Shown: positions 22,918-32,002 of the stretch, one piece after another
Layout of the letters: every line of letters starts with the position of its first letter
Position numbering within the stretch: the first letter of the stretch is position 1
Source: Cupriavidus pauculus
Lineage (GTDB): Bacteria > Pseudomonadota > Gammaproteobacteria > Burkholderiales > Burkholderiaceae
Assembly (NCBI RefSeq): GCF_002858765.1
Contig: NZ_PJRP01000024.1
Coordinates: 1 to 35,549, forward strand
Length of the DNA: 35,549 nucleotides
Reading direction: 5' to 3'
Program-made: the position numbers and the translations under genes
The notes under the pieces: model-generated
Seen by the model: only the letters and a program-made list of their open reading frames with translations
The model's database searches: none
What the model was told of the DNA's origin: nothing

Positions 22918-23304
22918 ATGCCCGCCGACGACGCACGAATTGCGGCAGTCGCGCCAACGGCTCACCGATGGCAACTGCGACTCAGGGGAAGTGGATGGCG
23001 CCGCCTGGGAATAGTTCTGCTTATTGCGGTCGGCGCATGTGCTCCTGATGGGAGCTCAAGAGGCAGTCTAGGCTCTATGCGCTCAGATTCAAGTGCGACA
23101 GCGACCGGCTTAACGCGCCTCATTAGTCACGTAATGGACTCTGACGATCCTTCGTCGGAAGGTCGCATGCAGGCATCTTGCCTCACATTAAAGCAAACGA
23201 ACATTTGCGAACATGCCGACGGCAGAATCCTGGCGATTCGGCAATTTTTCGGCAAAAAGTGGCGAATATACCTTTGCTGCGGCACAGCAAGTGTTTACGC
23301 TTAG
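22918..23304 (+). CDS. Doubtful small lipoprotein-like ORF
   Basis: The frame encodes 128 residues from ATG 22918; an in-frame ATG at 22861 is also possible. A hydrophobic run RRLGIVLLIAVGAC resembles a lipoprotein signal with a Cys acceptor, but it starts about 30 residues into the frame, which is late for a signal peptide. No ribosome site is clear. The C-terminal part (ILAIRQFFGKKWRIYLCCG) is protein-like. It may be a real but misplaced start, or chance. Confidence 0.25.
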   Translation: MPADDARIAAVAPTAHRWQLRLRGSGWRRLGIVLLIAVGACAPDGSSRGSLGSMRSDSSATATGLTRLISHVMDSDDPSSEGRMQASCLTLKQTNICEHADGRILAIRQFFGKKWRIYLCCGTASVYA

Positions 23305-24871
23305 GCGGCTTTATCCGCATAAAGTGACGTCAAGATGAGACGCCGGCGTCAAGTAACGACTTCGCTCTTTGCTGCACCGCACCCAACAACGACAGTAGGC
23401 GGGATTCCGGGCGATTTTGGTAACGACTTTATTGTTCCCGGACAACCGCTGACAGTACGGCCAGCTGCACAGGACGAACCGGTCGAGCCCTCGCATTTAT
23501 CCGAAATTCGAAAGGTAACACGCAACGTCCCAGCACTGCGTGAGCAACCTGCTATCCCCGAAGTAGTTTTAAAAATAAAAAACTTATCCAAGAATTGGGA
23601 TTTCAATTTCTCCCAACTCAAAACCCGTCCCCTCCAGCTTTCTTCGCCGCTCCGCAGACTCCGCATAATCACATCATTTTAAAATTAATGGTGATGGATT
23701 CGCTATGCGTACGAAAACGGGTTGATGATCCCTTGCCATGCAGCAGATACTGGATCGCACTCAGGAATCCCTGGCGCACGCGCTCTCCGCTCTCACGCAT
23801 GACGGGCGGCGCCAGCAACAGCTCTATTGCGCCGCCGTCGAGCTGCTGATAGCCATCGTGATCGTGCCGGGGCTGTTGCTCGCCGGACTGGTTGCCGCGC
23901 GTCATCTTGATGTTCGCCGCAGCCGTGTGGCGCATCTCCGCGAAGCTGCAGAGCCAGACGTCCTTCCTGTGTCGCACGGCCCCGACTGTCGACTACTATC
24001 TCGCCACATCCAGTGACGCCCCGCCCGACCCCGAGATGATTGGGCAGGTTCGCCGTACTGGCGTGGCGCGGTCGCCCGATCGCAAATATGTGCTGCTGGT
24101 GGCTGGCCCTATGTGTGCGGCCTGGGCGGCTACGCTGCTGCGCATAGTTTGGCAACTGCAGCAGATCGCCACCGCCACGTTCACCACTGGAATGGCATTC
24201 GGGTTCGATATGCAGGCGTACGTGGTCGCTCCCTATGCATCGTTCGCTATCCCGGTGTCTCCCGGCGGGATCGACTCGGCTGCGAACCTCGATGCCGGGT
24301 CCGTCACCGCCTGCGCAACGACATTGCGCGCGGCGTCGTGGCGGAGACAGATCATCCCGATAGGCCTCATGCCATACCGTTAAGCGGCCGGCACGACAAC
24401 CCACCAATTCCATCCCTCGAAATTGCGCGATACAAGAGTATGCTGCTCGAACACCTGAAGAACGGCGGTCTCCGGAGCTGACCGCCATCCCGCTGCGTCA
24501 CGATCCCGTGGCGCTACGCCATCGGGCGCATCGGTCTGCGGGGGCTTTCCTTGTCGCTGATGACAAGGTGCGGCTGTGCCGCCAGGTGGAATCGCTCTGC
24601 GATTAGGCAGCAGTTGGACGGCAATCACGGCATCCGGCAATGAGTTGGATGAAGCGGTGCAAGCGTGCCGCAACGAGACCAGCGCGCTGGATGATGGACC
24701 CGTCGGCGTGAGGCTGTACGGCCGTGCGCGCACGCCACACATTCAATCGGGGAGGAGAGCCAGATTTGCATGGTCCGCCATGGCGGACCATAATGGCGCG
24801 TCCGAGCGCGCCGGTATTCTGCTGCGGGTTCAGGATTTTCCAAGAACAGCGCAAGCCGTCCACCCCTCCTG
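23305..24871. other. Gene-poor junction between island and high-GC region
   Basis: The stretch 23560-23700 is the most AT-rich sequence seen in the window, and base composition turns GC-rich soon after. Plus-strand frames at 23738-24016 (with the hydrophobic run VELLIAIVIVPGLLLAGLVA) and 23892-24383 may be parts of one broken membrane-protein gene, since hydrophobic segments continue across the frame change, but no family is recognisable. From 24400 to 24770 nothing convincing is seen. A 22-bp palindrome lies at 24770-24791 before the MFS gene. Confidence 0.45.
24770..24791. promoter_or_regulatory. Perfect 22-bp palindrome, probable operator of the MFS gene
   Basis: The half-site ATGGTCCGCCA (24770-24780) is repeated exactly in inverted form (24781-24791). 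It lies about 80 bases before the MFS start. Long perfect palindromes in this position are typical binding sites of TetR- or MarR-family repressors of drug exporters. No such regulator gene is adjacent, so the regulator would be encoded elsewhere. Confidence 0.6.
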
Positions 24872-26221
24872 ATGCAGTCCCACCAAGGTCTTCCGCGCCC
24901 CCAGCGTACCTGGGCAATCCTGACAGTGTTCTGCGGCTTGATCATGGCCGTTCTGGATGGATCGATCGCCAATATCGCCCTACCCTCCATTTCGCGTGAT
25001 CTGCAGAGCGACCCGGCACGAACCATCTGGGTCGTGAACGCCTACCAGCTCTCGGTCACGATCTTCCTGCTGCCTTTGTCGTCGCTCGGCGAAATCCTCG
25101 GCTACAAGCGCGTCTACCGGGTTGGGTTGGCGACGTTCCTGGTGGGGTCGCTGCTGTGCGCGCTGTCGCCAACCCTGTCGCTGCTAGTTGCAGCGCGCGT
25201 GATACAGGGCATCGGGGGCGCCGGCATCATGAGCGTCAATACCGCGCTGGTGCGCTATATCTATCCGCCAACCCGGCTAGGCCGTGGCATCGGTCTCAAT
25301 GCGCTGGTGGTCGGCGTCACCATTGCGGTGGGGCCGTCGCTGGGCGCGCTGATCCTGGGTTTCGGCAGCTGGCCCTGGCTCTTCGCGGTCAACGTGCCGG
25401 TCGCCATCTTCGCGCTGGCGCTATCGCACCGCGCGCTGCCCGAAACACCCCCGCAACCGCGGCCATTCGACTATCCCAGCGCCGTGCTGTCCGCCGTGGT
25501 CATCGCGTTGTTCGTGCTTGGCGTCGACGGGCTGGGACACGAGACGTTGCGTATTGCCGGCGTGGCCGGCCTGCTGCTGGCCATCCTGCTTGGCTGGTTG
25601 CTGGTGCGCCGACAGCACGGCAACCCGGCCCCGCTCGTGCCGGTCGATCTGTTTGCCAGCCGCGCCTTCACGCTGGCCGTTGGCACGTCGTTCTGTTCGT
25701 TCATGACGCAGATGCTGGCATTTGTCGCGCTGCCGTTCTATCTCGAGTACCAGCTTGGCCGCAGCCTGGCGGAGACTGGCCTGTTAATCACGCCATGGCC
25801 GCTGATGGTGGCCCTCATGGCCGCCCTGTCGGGCCGGTTGTCGGATCGATATCCCGCCAGCGTGCTGGCCGGCGCGGGGTTGATGATGCTGGCCGCGGGG
25901 CTAGTCGGCCTGGCCGTGCTGAGCCCGAACGCGGGAAGCCTGGACATCGCCTGGCGCACCGCGCTGTGCGGCATCGGCTTCGGGTTCTTCCAGTCGCCCA
26001 ACAACCGCGCCATGATCAGTGCCACACCGCACGAGCGCAGCGGTGGCGCAAGCGGGGCGCAGGCCACGACGCGCCTGCTTGGACAAACCACGGGCACTGC
26101 GGTGGTGGCCCTGCTGTTCAGCCTGGATCGCGGCGACGCCGCCCGAACCGCGCTGTATGTGGCCGCCTCGGTGGCAACCATCGGCGCCATTGTCAGCTTG
26201 AGCCGGTTGCGCGATCGCTAG
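24872..26221 (+). CDS. MFS multidrug efflux transporter, DHA2 (EmrB-like) family
   Basis: The protein has 449 residues. It starts with a short polar segment and TM1 containing the DHA2-type motif LDGSIANIALP, followed by PSISRDLQ. Motif A-like GEILGYKRVYR lies between TM2 and TM3, and an ARVIQGIGGAGIM stretch with the following helix fits antiporter motif C. Twelve to fourteen hydrophobic segments are visible. It should export hydrophobic or aromatic toxic compounds using the proton gradient. There is no EmrA-type adaptor next to it. The ribosome site before ATG 24872 is weak, and a start at ATG 24944 would cut TM1, so 24872 is preferred. A perfect palindrome upstream suggests repressor control. 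Confidence 0.85.
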   Translation: MQSHQGLPRPQRTWAILTVFCGLIMAVLDGSIANIALPSISRDLQSDPARTIWVVNAYQLSVTIFLLPLSSLGEILGYKRVYRVGLATFLVGSLLCALSPTLSLLVAARVIQGIGGAGIMSVNTALVRYIYPPTRLGRGIGLNALVVGVTIAVGPSLGALILGFGSWPWLFAVNVPVAIFALALSHRALPETPPQPRPFDYPSAVLSAVVIALFVLGVDGLGHETLRIAGVAGLLLAILLGWLLVRRQHGNPAPLVPVDLFASRAFTLAVGTSFCSFMTQMLAFVALPFYLEYQLGRSLAETGLLITPWPLMVALMAALSGRLSDRYPASVLAGAGLMMLAAGLVGLAVLSPNAGSLDIAWRTALCGIGFGFFQSPNNRAMISATPHERSGGASGAQATTRLLGQTTGTAVVALLFSLDRGDAARTALYVAASVATIGAIVSLSRLRDR

Positions 26222-26242
26222 GCCGCTGATGGACTGGACGCC

Positions 26243-26485
26243 TCAGCGCTGCCCGTTCCGGTGGGCCATGCCGAGCGCCCTCTCGATGCGCTCCAGGCGT
26301 TCCAGCCACGTGGGCGCATCATCCGGCGCCGGGACCGCCCCACCACCGTGGCCACCGGCATCGCGAATCTGGTTGTGAGCGCCTTCCACCGAAATCACGG
26401 TAGATCCGGCCAGCAGCAATGCCAGCGCCGCCATGCCGCCCTTGCCGCGCGCTCCCTTCACACCTCGCACGCCTTGATTTGCCAT
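26243..26485 (-). CDS. Small protein with one hydrophobic segment, 80 residues
   Basis: ATG 26485 has GGAGCGG about nine bases upstream. The N-terminus is basic and Gly-rich, then comes a hydrophobic segment MAALALLLAGSTVISV (about 18-33), then a Gly/Pro-rich part and a charged helix (TWLERLERIERALGMAH). This fits a small anchored or secreted protein with a C-terminal helix. It overlaps the 3' end of the PKD-like gene by 28 bases, so the two were probably translated together. Function unknown. Confidence 0.5.
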   Translation of the reverse strand: MANQGVRGVKGARGKGGMAALALLLAGSTVISVEGAHNQIRDAGGHGGGAVPAPDDAPTWLERLERIERALGMAHRNGQR

Positions 26486-26870
26486 GATTTCCGCTCCGTC
26501 ATTGCGCCGCTCTCGACCTGCGTGCGCCCGGTGATGACGGCCACCACGTCGCCTTCTGATGCTTCGCCGGGGACCACCGTCAGGAAGATCGCGCTCTGGT
26601 CCGTATCGGTGCCGTCATTCACGGTCAGCTTGACCCAGTAATCAGTGGGAGCCGTGACCAACAGCGTGGCGCCTTCCACCAGCCCGTCGGCGCTGCCGTT
26701 GAACGGCAGGTCGCCGGCGTCCCAGACATAGGTCAGGGGATTGTCATCGGGATCGGACGAGGCTTCCGCGGACAGCGCGTACGATGTACCGGATTCCAGC
26801 GTCACGTGCGCGACGTGGGCGGCTCCTGAGCCTTCGTCTTGACCACCAGGCTCTGGCTGTCGGTGGCCAT
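26458..26870 (-). pseudogene. PKD-like domain protein, frameshifted
   Basis: A start at ATG 26870 gives MATDSQSLVVKTKAQ and stops after 22 residues at 26802. The overlapping frame then continues AHVAHVTLESGTSYALSAEA, followed by SSDPDDNPLTYVWDAGD, a PKD/cadherin-like beta-sandwich signature, and ends at 26458. Joining the two frames near 26815-26835 would give one protein of about 137 residues. This suggests a frameshift by mutation, or a sequencing error. The second frame alone could start from GTG 26805 but would lack its first strand. Confidence 0.5.
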
Positions 26871-26879
26871 CTTGCCGTT

Positions 26880-27017
26880 AAAAACTGCCTAACGCAACTG
26901 GTGTCGCGGCTGCGGCGCGCGCTGCATCCGCTGGACCGGGACAGTTGCGTGTCGGCGGTGCCCAAGGTGGGCTACCGCTTTCGTCCGCAGACTGGCGCGG
27001 CGGCGCGTGCCCTCTGA
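26880..27017 (+). pseudogene. Winged-helix (OmpR/CadC type) C-terminal fragment
   Basis: The frame reads NCLTQLVSRLRRALHPLDRD, then VPKVGYRFRP, and ends at TGA 27015-27017. This matches the recognition helix and wing (SRLRR.L ... V.GVGYRF) of trans_reg_C DNA-binding domains. The first half of the domain is missing; upstream sequence belongs to the oppositely oriented PKD-like gene. It is a leftover of a regulator gene destroyed at this junction. Confidence 0.55.
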
Positions 27018-27046
27018 CCGCTAGCCGCCGCCTTTGCGCCGTGTCT

Positions 27047-28042
27047 TTATTCGGCCTTCGCGCCCGATTCCTTGACGACCTTGGCCCACTTGGCCATCTC
27101 GCTGCGCTGGTAGTCGGCCAGCTTGTCAGGCGTGCCCAGCACCGGATCCAGGCCCAGCGTCTTCAGCTTGGCCTGGACGTCAGGCAGCGTGAAGATCCGG
27201 TTCAGCTCGGTGTTGAGCTTTGCGACGACGTCCTTCGGGGTATGGGCCGGCGCGAAGATCGCAAACCAGGAGGTGGCCTCGTAACCGGGCAAGCCCTGTT
27301 CCGCGATGGTGGGAATGTCCGGCGCCGATGCCGAGCGCTGCGCACTGGTCACACCCAGCGCGCGCAGCTTGCCCTCCTTCACCACCGGCAACGCCGAAGG
27401 CAGGTTGTCGAACATCATCGTGATATGGCCACCCAGCAGGTCCGGAATGGCCATGGCCCGGCCCTTGTACGGTACATGTACGATCTTCGTGCCGGCCATG
27501 GTGTTGAACAGCTCGCCCGCCACATGCAGCGACGTGCCGACGCCCGGCGTGCCGAAGGTCAGTTGCCCCGGCTTCGACTTGGCCAGCGCGATCAGCTCCT
27601 GGACATTCTTCGCCGGCACCGACGGATGCACGACCAGCACGTTTGGCGTGGACGCCACCAAAATCACCGGCGTGAAGTCCTTCACCATGTCATATGGCAT
27701 CTTGCTGTAAAGCGCGCCGTTGATCGAGTGCGTACCCACGGTGCCCATAGCCAGCGTGTAGCCGTCCGGGGCGGCATGGGCCACTGCTTCGCCGCCGATG
27801 TTGCCGCCGGCGCCGGGCTTGTTGTCGACCACCACCGGCTGACCCAGCGAGAATTTCTCGGAGAAAATGCGTGCCAGGATATCGGGCGCCCCGCCGCTCG
27901 GAAAACCCACCACGATACGGACGGGCTTCGTCGGGTAGGCATCGGCGGCCTGCACGGCAGGCGCTGCGGACACGGCGGCGAGAGTGGCCGTGGCGGCCAG
28001 CATCCCCAGCACCTGGCGGCGCCGGATCATTCGAGCACGCAT
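27047..28042 (-). CDS. Bug-family solute-binding protein (tripartite tricarboxylate transporter type)
   Basis: The protein has 331 residues. The signal peptide starts with a twin-arginine-like MIRRRQVLG and ends near AVQAADAYP, so export by Tat or Sec is expected. The mature protein has the Bug hallmarks: YPTKPVRIVVGFPSGG at the start, VVVDNKPGAGGNIG, and VHVPYKG in the second lobe. Bug proteins bind organic acids (often carboxylated or aromatic) in the periplasm; the ligand is not known. ATG 28042 or ATG 28030 may be used. It is third in the operon iclR-SDR-bug, 43 bases after the SDR gene. No TctA or TctB membrane genes are adjacent, which is common for the many Bug paralogues in this bacterial group. 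Confidence 0.9.
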   Translation of the reverse strand: MRARMIRRRQVLGMLAATATLAAVSAAPAVQAADAYPTKPVRIVVGFPSGGAPDILARIFSEKFSLGQPVVVDNKPGAGGNIGGEAVAHAAPDGYTLAMGTVGTHSINGALYSKMPYDMVKDFTPVILVASTPNVLVVHPSVPAKNVQELIALAKSKPGQLTFGTPGVGTSLHVAGELFNTMAGTKIVHVPYKGRAMAIPDLLGGHITMMFDNLPSALPVVKEGKLRALGVTSAQRSASAPDIPTIAEQGLPGYEATSWFAIFAPAHTPKDVVAKLNTELNRIFTLPDVQAKLKTLGLDPVLGTPDKLADYQRSEMAKWAKVVKESGAKAE

Positions 28043-28085
28043 GATTCTGTCTCCTGAATCGTCTTTTATTTAAATTCGGGTGCTA

Positions 28086-28898
28086 CTAGACGGCGATATT
28101 GCCGAATTCCTTCGTCACCTGATCGTGCAGGCGACGCATGCCGCGCAACCAGCGATCGTAGTCCTGCCCCTTGCGGCGATAGTATTCCAGCACCTCCGGA
28201 TGCGGCAGCACCAGGAAGCTCTCGGTGGCCATGCCCTCCAGCGTTTTCTCGGCCACGTGCTCCGGCGTGACCGACCCCGCCTGCAGGAATCCCTTGCGCT
28301 CGCCGCCCTCGCCGAACAGCATCTTCGTCTGCACGCCCTGCGGGCAGATGCAACTTACCTTGATGCCACGATCGCCATACGTGATCGACACCCACTCGGC
28401 AAAGCCAATGGCCGCGTGCTTGGTGACGGCATACGGCGCAGAGCCGATCTGCGACAACAGGCCGGCGGCGGACACCGTATTGACCAGATAGCCGTCGCCG
28501 CGCTCCAGCATCTGCGGCAGCACGGCCTTGGCAGCATGGATGTGGGCCATCACGTTGATGTTCCAGATCCGCTGCCATTCGTCGGCGGACGCTTCCAGCC
28601 CCTTGCGCAGGATGATGCCGGCGTTTGAGCAGAAGACGTCGACCTGGCCAAAACGCTGCGTGGCGGTATCGACCAGACCCTGCACTGCGGCGGCATCGGC
28701 CACGTCCACGCGCTGCGAGAAGACCTGGCACTCCGGCGCGACGGCCGCCGCTTCGGCAGCCACCTGCGCGGCACCGGCGGCATCGATGTCGGCCACGGCG
28801 ACACCGCGCGCGCCGGCCTTGGCAAATGCCAGCACCAGCGCCCGTCCAATGCCCGTACCGCCGCCCGTCACGATCACAGTCTTGTTGCGAATCTCCAT
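28086..28898 (-). CDS. Short-chain dehydrogenase/reductase (SDR)
   Basis: The protein has 270 residues, the usual length of a classical SDR. The cofactor motif is TGGGTGIG (11-18), with Asp37 after the second strand favouring NAD(H). NAG is at 92-94, Asn114, and the catalytic triad is Ser143, Tyr156 and Lys160 (in YAVTK). It oxidises or reduces an alcohol or carbonyl; the substrate is unknown. It lies between the IclR regulator (30 bases upstream) and the Bug gene (43 bases downstream) on the same strand, so the product of the pathway step is probably a compound taken up or handled by these transport proteins. Confidence 0.9.
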   Translation of the reverse strand: MEIRNKTVIVTGGGTGIGRALVLAFAKAGARGVAVADIDAAGAAQVAAEAAAVAPECQVFSQRVDVADAAAVQGLVDTATQRFGQVDVFCSNAGIILRKGLEASADEWQRIWNINVMAHIHAAKAVLPQMLERGDGYLVNTVSAAGLLSQIGSAPYAVTKHAAIGFAEWVSITYGDRGIKVSCICPQGVQTKMLFGEGGERKGFLQAGSVTPEHVAEKTLEGMATESFLVLPHPEVLEYYRRKGQDYDRWLRGMRRLHDQVTKEFGNIAV

Positions 28899-28928
28899 CG
28901 ATAGCTCCTTCTCGTTTTCAGAATCCGG

Positions 28929-29771
28929 TCACGCGGGTTGCCACAGCCGCGTTGCAAGTGTGTCGGCCAGCTCACGAATGCGCGGCCCAAGGTTACCTTC
29001 GAGGACTTCCGGAGACAGCCGCGTCGACGCACCGCCGATATTGATCGACAGCACTTCGGAGCCGTCCAGCAGCCGGACGGGCGCTGCCGCGCCGCTGACC
29101 GACCTGTCCCACTCGGCATGGGCCACGCAGAAGCCACGGCGTGCATGCTCGCGCATGGCGCGTTCGAGCCGGGTTCGCACACCAGGCCAGCGGGCGCCGT
29201 GCTGGCGCTCCAGTTCGGCCATCACGGCCGTGCGCCGCGGCCCAGGCAGCCCCGCCAACCAGGCGCGGCCGATCGCCGACGTTGCCATCGGCAACCGCGA
29301 TCCCGGTGTCAGGCGCATGACCAGCGCGCCACGCGGCTGGCAGACTTCCAGGTAGAGCATGTCGTGCCGATCCGGCGCCGCCAGCGCGACGGTACATCCC
29401 GTGGCAAATGCAAGCGACTGCATCAGCGGCTGCGCGACGTTGCGGATGCCAGCGCCGGACAGATAACGCTGCCCGGGCAACATCGCACCCTGGCCGATGC
29501 GGTACTTCTCCTGGTCTTCCACGTAGACGAGATAGCCGACGCTGGCCAGCGTGTACGTGAGTCGCGACACCGTGGGTCGGGGAATACCCGTACGCCGGGA
29601 CAGTTCGGCGTTGCCCAGGAAGTCATCGCCCGGGCCGAAGGCACGCAGCAGCTCCAGCCCGCGCGCCAGCGCCGTGACGAAGTTACGGTCCTCGCCATCC
29701 ATCGCGTGTGCGGCCTCGCACGACACCAGGGCGGAATCGGGCGGCTGCGGAATCGAGGTCGTGCGCTTCAT
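28929..29771 (-). CDS. IclR-family transcriptional regulator
   Basis: The protein has 280 residues. An N-terminal winged helix lies at about 30-95 (NAELSRRTGIPRPTVSRLTY, then VGYLVYVEDQEKYRIG). A C-terminal effector-binding domain follows, including CTVALAAPDRHDMLYLEVCQ and GGASTRLSPEVL near the end. IclR regulators bind a small acid and control neighbouring catabolic and transport operons. It is the first gene of its own operon with the SDR and Bug genes, and it faces the livHMGFK operon across 326 bases, so it probably controls both directions. The start is ATG 29771. Confidence 0.9.
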   Translation of the reverse strand: MKRTTSIPQPPDSALVSCEAAHAMDGEDRNFVTALARGLELLRAFGPGDDFLGNAELSRRTGIPRPTVSRLTYTLASVGYLVYVEDQEKYRIGQGAMLPGQRYLSGAGIRNVAQPLMQSLAFATGCTVALAAPDRHDMLYLEVCQPRGALVMRLTPGSRLPMATSAIGRAWLAGLPGPRRTAVMAELERQHGARWPGVRTRLERAMREHARRGFCVAHAEWDRSVSGAAAPVRLLDGSEVLSINIGGASTRLSPEVLEGNLGPRIRELADTLATRLWQPA

Positions 29772-30097
29772 GGTGCGATTGATATCAGTTTCCGTGCCCG
29801 ATACACGACGCTATGTAGCGAAATCATTGGGGCCATACGCGCCATACATATCGCGGCCAATATGCCCCACGCCACCCCGCACCGGGCCACTTGCACGCTG
29901 AAATCAGGGAATTCACCGACGTGGCACGGCGGCATGCGGGCTAGCTATTTCGCGTATCGGAATACTACGTCCGATTGCTTGACGCTCGCTGAATCGCTAT
30001 GCAAAGTCGCCGAAAACGAACGACCGTGCGAGAACACGACACGGCGTCAGAGACAGCGCGGGTGCCGTCATGGCACACCAACGCAAGGAGACAACGC
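29772..30097. promoter_or_regulatory. Divergent control region between iclR and livH
   Basis: Candidate operator sequences: CGCTATGTAGCG (29809-29820), an inverted repeat 38 bases before iclR; and ATCGGA...TCCGAT (29956-29961 and 29970-29975, eight bases apart), directly followed by the -35-like TTGACG (29979-29984). A looser pair GGGGCCATA...TATGCCCC surrounds 29830-29870. Which of these binds the IclR protein cannot be decided by eye. Confidence 0.4.
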
Positions 30098-30961
30098 ATG
30101 GCCTTGTTTTTCCAGCAGTTCCTCAACGGTCTCACCCTGGGCGGCGTCTATAGCCTGGTGGCATTGGGACTAACCCTTGTCTACGGCATCCTGCACGTGC
30201 CCAACTTTGCGCACGGCGCGTTGTACATGGCCGGTGCGTATGTGTCGTACTTCGCGATGACCACGCTCGGCCTGAACTACTGGCTGGCCATGCTGGCCGC
30301 TGCCGCAGTGGTGGCCGTGCTGTCGATGCTGGCGGACCGCCTGGTCTTCCACCCGCTGCGCAACGCGCCCGAGATTCACGACATGATCGCCGCCATCGGC
30401 ATCCTGCTGTTTCTCGAAGCCGGCGCGCAGGCGCTGTGGGGCGCCGACTTCCACCGCATGCCCACGCCCTATGGCCAGATGGTTGAAATCTTCGGCCTCA
30501 CCGCGCCGCTGCAGCGCCTGCTGATCATCGTCGCCGCGTTCGGGCTCATGGTCCTGCTGCATCTGTTCCTGACGCGGACGGTCACCGGGTCCACGATCGT
30601 CGCCATGGCGCAGAACCGTGAAGGCGCGGCGCTGGTCGGCATCGATGCCATGCGCGTGACGCTGCTGGTGTTCGCCATCTCGGGCGCGCTGGCCGCGATT
30701 GCCGCCACGCTCTACGCGCCGATCAACCTGGTGTACCCGAGCATGGGCAACCTCGTGATCACCAAGGCCTTCGTGATCATCATCCTGGGCGGCATGGGCA
30801 GCATTCCCGGCGCCATCGTCGGCGGGCTGATCATCGGCATGGCCGAGAGCTTCGGTGGCTTCTACATCTCCACCGACTACAAGGACATCATCGCGTTCCT
30901 GCTGCTCGTGATCATCCTGTCGGTGCGTCCGCAGGGCCTGTTCGCCGGCCGCGCCGCCTGA
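30098..30961 (+). CDS. livH: Branched-chain amino acid-type ABC transporter permease, LivH family
   Basis: The protein has 287 residues from ATG 30098, preceded by AAGGAGA; the longer frame to 29999 is rejected. Multiple TM helices are visible, with LivH hallmarks GGVYSLVALGLTLVYGIL and NFAHGALYMAGAY at the start, and ILGGMGSIPGAIVGGLIIG before the last helices. It forms half of the membrane channel with LivM. Members of this HAAT family import branched-chain amino acids, but also amides, urea or aromatic acids; the ligand here is unknown. First gene of the operon livHMGFK. Confidence 0.92.
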   Translation: MALFFQQFLNGLTLGGVYSLVALGLTLVYGILHVPNFAHGALYMAGAYVSYFAMTTLGLNYWLAMLAAAAVVAVLSMLADRLVFHPLRNAPEIHDMIAAIGILLFLEAGAQALWGADFHRMPTPYGQMVEIFGLTAPLQRLLIIVAAFGLMVLLHLFLTRTVTGSTIVAMAQNREGAALVGIDAMRVTLLVFAISGALAAIAATLYAPINLVYPSMGNLVITKAFVIIILGGMGSIPGAIVGGLIIGMAESFGGFYISTDYKDIIAFLLLVIILSVRPQGLFAGRAA

Positions 30962-30973
30962 GGAGACACCGAC

Positions 30974-32002
30974 ATGAAAGCACTGCAAGGCAAGACGGGC
31001 TGGACGCTGCTGCTGGCCGCCGCCATCGCGTTTCCGCTGGTGGTTCCGAACAGCTACTTCCTGACCGTGATGACGCTTGCGTTCATCACCGCCATCGCCA
31101 CGCTCGGGCTGAACCTGCTGACCGGCTACACCGGCCAGCTCAATCTGGCGCACGGCGGCTTCATGGCCATCGGCGCCTATACGCTGGGCATCCTGACCGT
31201 CGACCACCAGTTGCCGTTCTGGCTGGCCTTCGCGCTGTCGGGCGTGGTCTGCATGGTGGTGGGGTGCGGCGTTGGCGTGGTGTCGCTGCGCCTGAAGGGC
31301 CACTACTTCTCGATCTTCACGCTCTGCGTGGGCTACATCATCTACCTGGTGATCGAAAAGTGGGAAGGGCTGACCCACGGCGCGGTCGGGCTGATCGGCA
31401 TTCCGGTGCCGGCCGCGATCGGACCGATTGCATTCGACAGCGTGCAGTCCCAGTACTACCTGGTGCTGTTCTTCCTGGCGATCGGCACGTTCGTGATGCA
31501 CCGGATCGTGGGCTCGCTGCTGGGCCGCAGCTTCATGGCCGTGCGCAACAGCGACGCGCTGGCCGAGGCGCTCGGCATCAACCTGATGCGCACCAAGGTG
31601 ATGTCGTTCGTGCTGTCGGTGGCCTATGCCGGGTTCGCCGGTGCGCTCTATGCCGGCCAGGTGCGCTTTCTGGGGCCGGACATCGCCCGCACCGACATCA
31701 CGTTCGACATGGTGATGTCGATGCTGGTCGGCGGCACCGGTACGCTGCTGGGGCCGCTGCTGGGCGCCGTGCTGGTGCCGTGGGTCACGCAGACCCTGCA
31801 GTTCCTGCAGGACTACCGCATGCTGGTGTTCGGCCCGGTGCTGATCCTGCTGATCATCTTCGTGCCCGACGGCATCGTGGGGTCGTACCTCAAGCGCCAG
31901 GCGCGCCGCGCCGCCGCGCAGCGCCGTGGCCAGCTGGCCGCCGCACGCGCGGCACAGCCCGCCCCCGTCCCCACCACCCACCCGGGAGCCGAGAATGCTT
32001 GA
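30974..32002 (+). CDS. livM: Branched-chain amino acid-type ABC transporter permease, LivM family
   Basis: The protein has 342 residues. LivM hallmarks are LGLNLLTGYTGQLNLAHGGF near the N-terminus, and MSMLVGGTGTLLGPLLGAV late in the protein. About ten hydrophobic segments are followed by a ~40-residue basic and Pro/Ala-rich cytoplasmic tail, which is longer than needed and ends with the overlap into livG. AGGAG lies close before ATG 30974 (12 bases after livH). Confidence 0.92.
   Translation: MKALQGKTGWTLLLAAAIAFPLVVPNSYFLTVMTLAFITAIATLGLNLLTGYTGQLNLAHGGFMAIGAYTLGILTVDHQLPFWLAFALSGVVCMVVGCGVGVVSLRLKGHYFSIFTLCVGYIIYLVIEKWEGLTHGAVGLIGIPVPAAIGPIAFDSVQSQYYLVLFFLAIGTFVMHRIVGSLLGRSFMAVRNSDALAEALGINLMRTKVMSFVLSVAYAGFAGALYAGQVRFLGPDIARTDITFDMVMSMLVGGTGTLLGPLLGAVLVPWVTQTLQFLQDYRMLVFGPVLILLIIFVPDGIVGSYLKRQARRAAAQRRGQLAAARAAQPAPVPTTHPGAENA

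Noticed and set aside
25156..26229. 357-residue plus-strand frame inside the MFS gene
   Set aside because: Arg/Ala/Gly-rich frame shifted by one from a clear membrane transporter.
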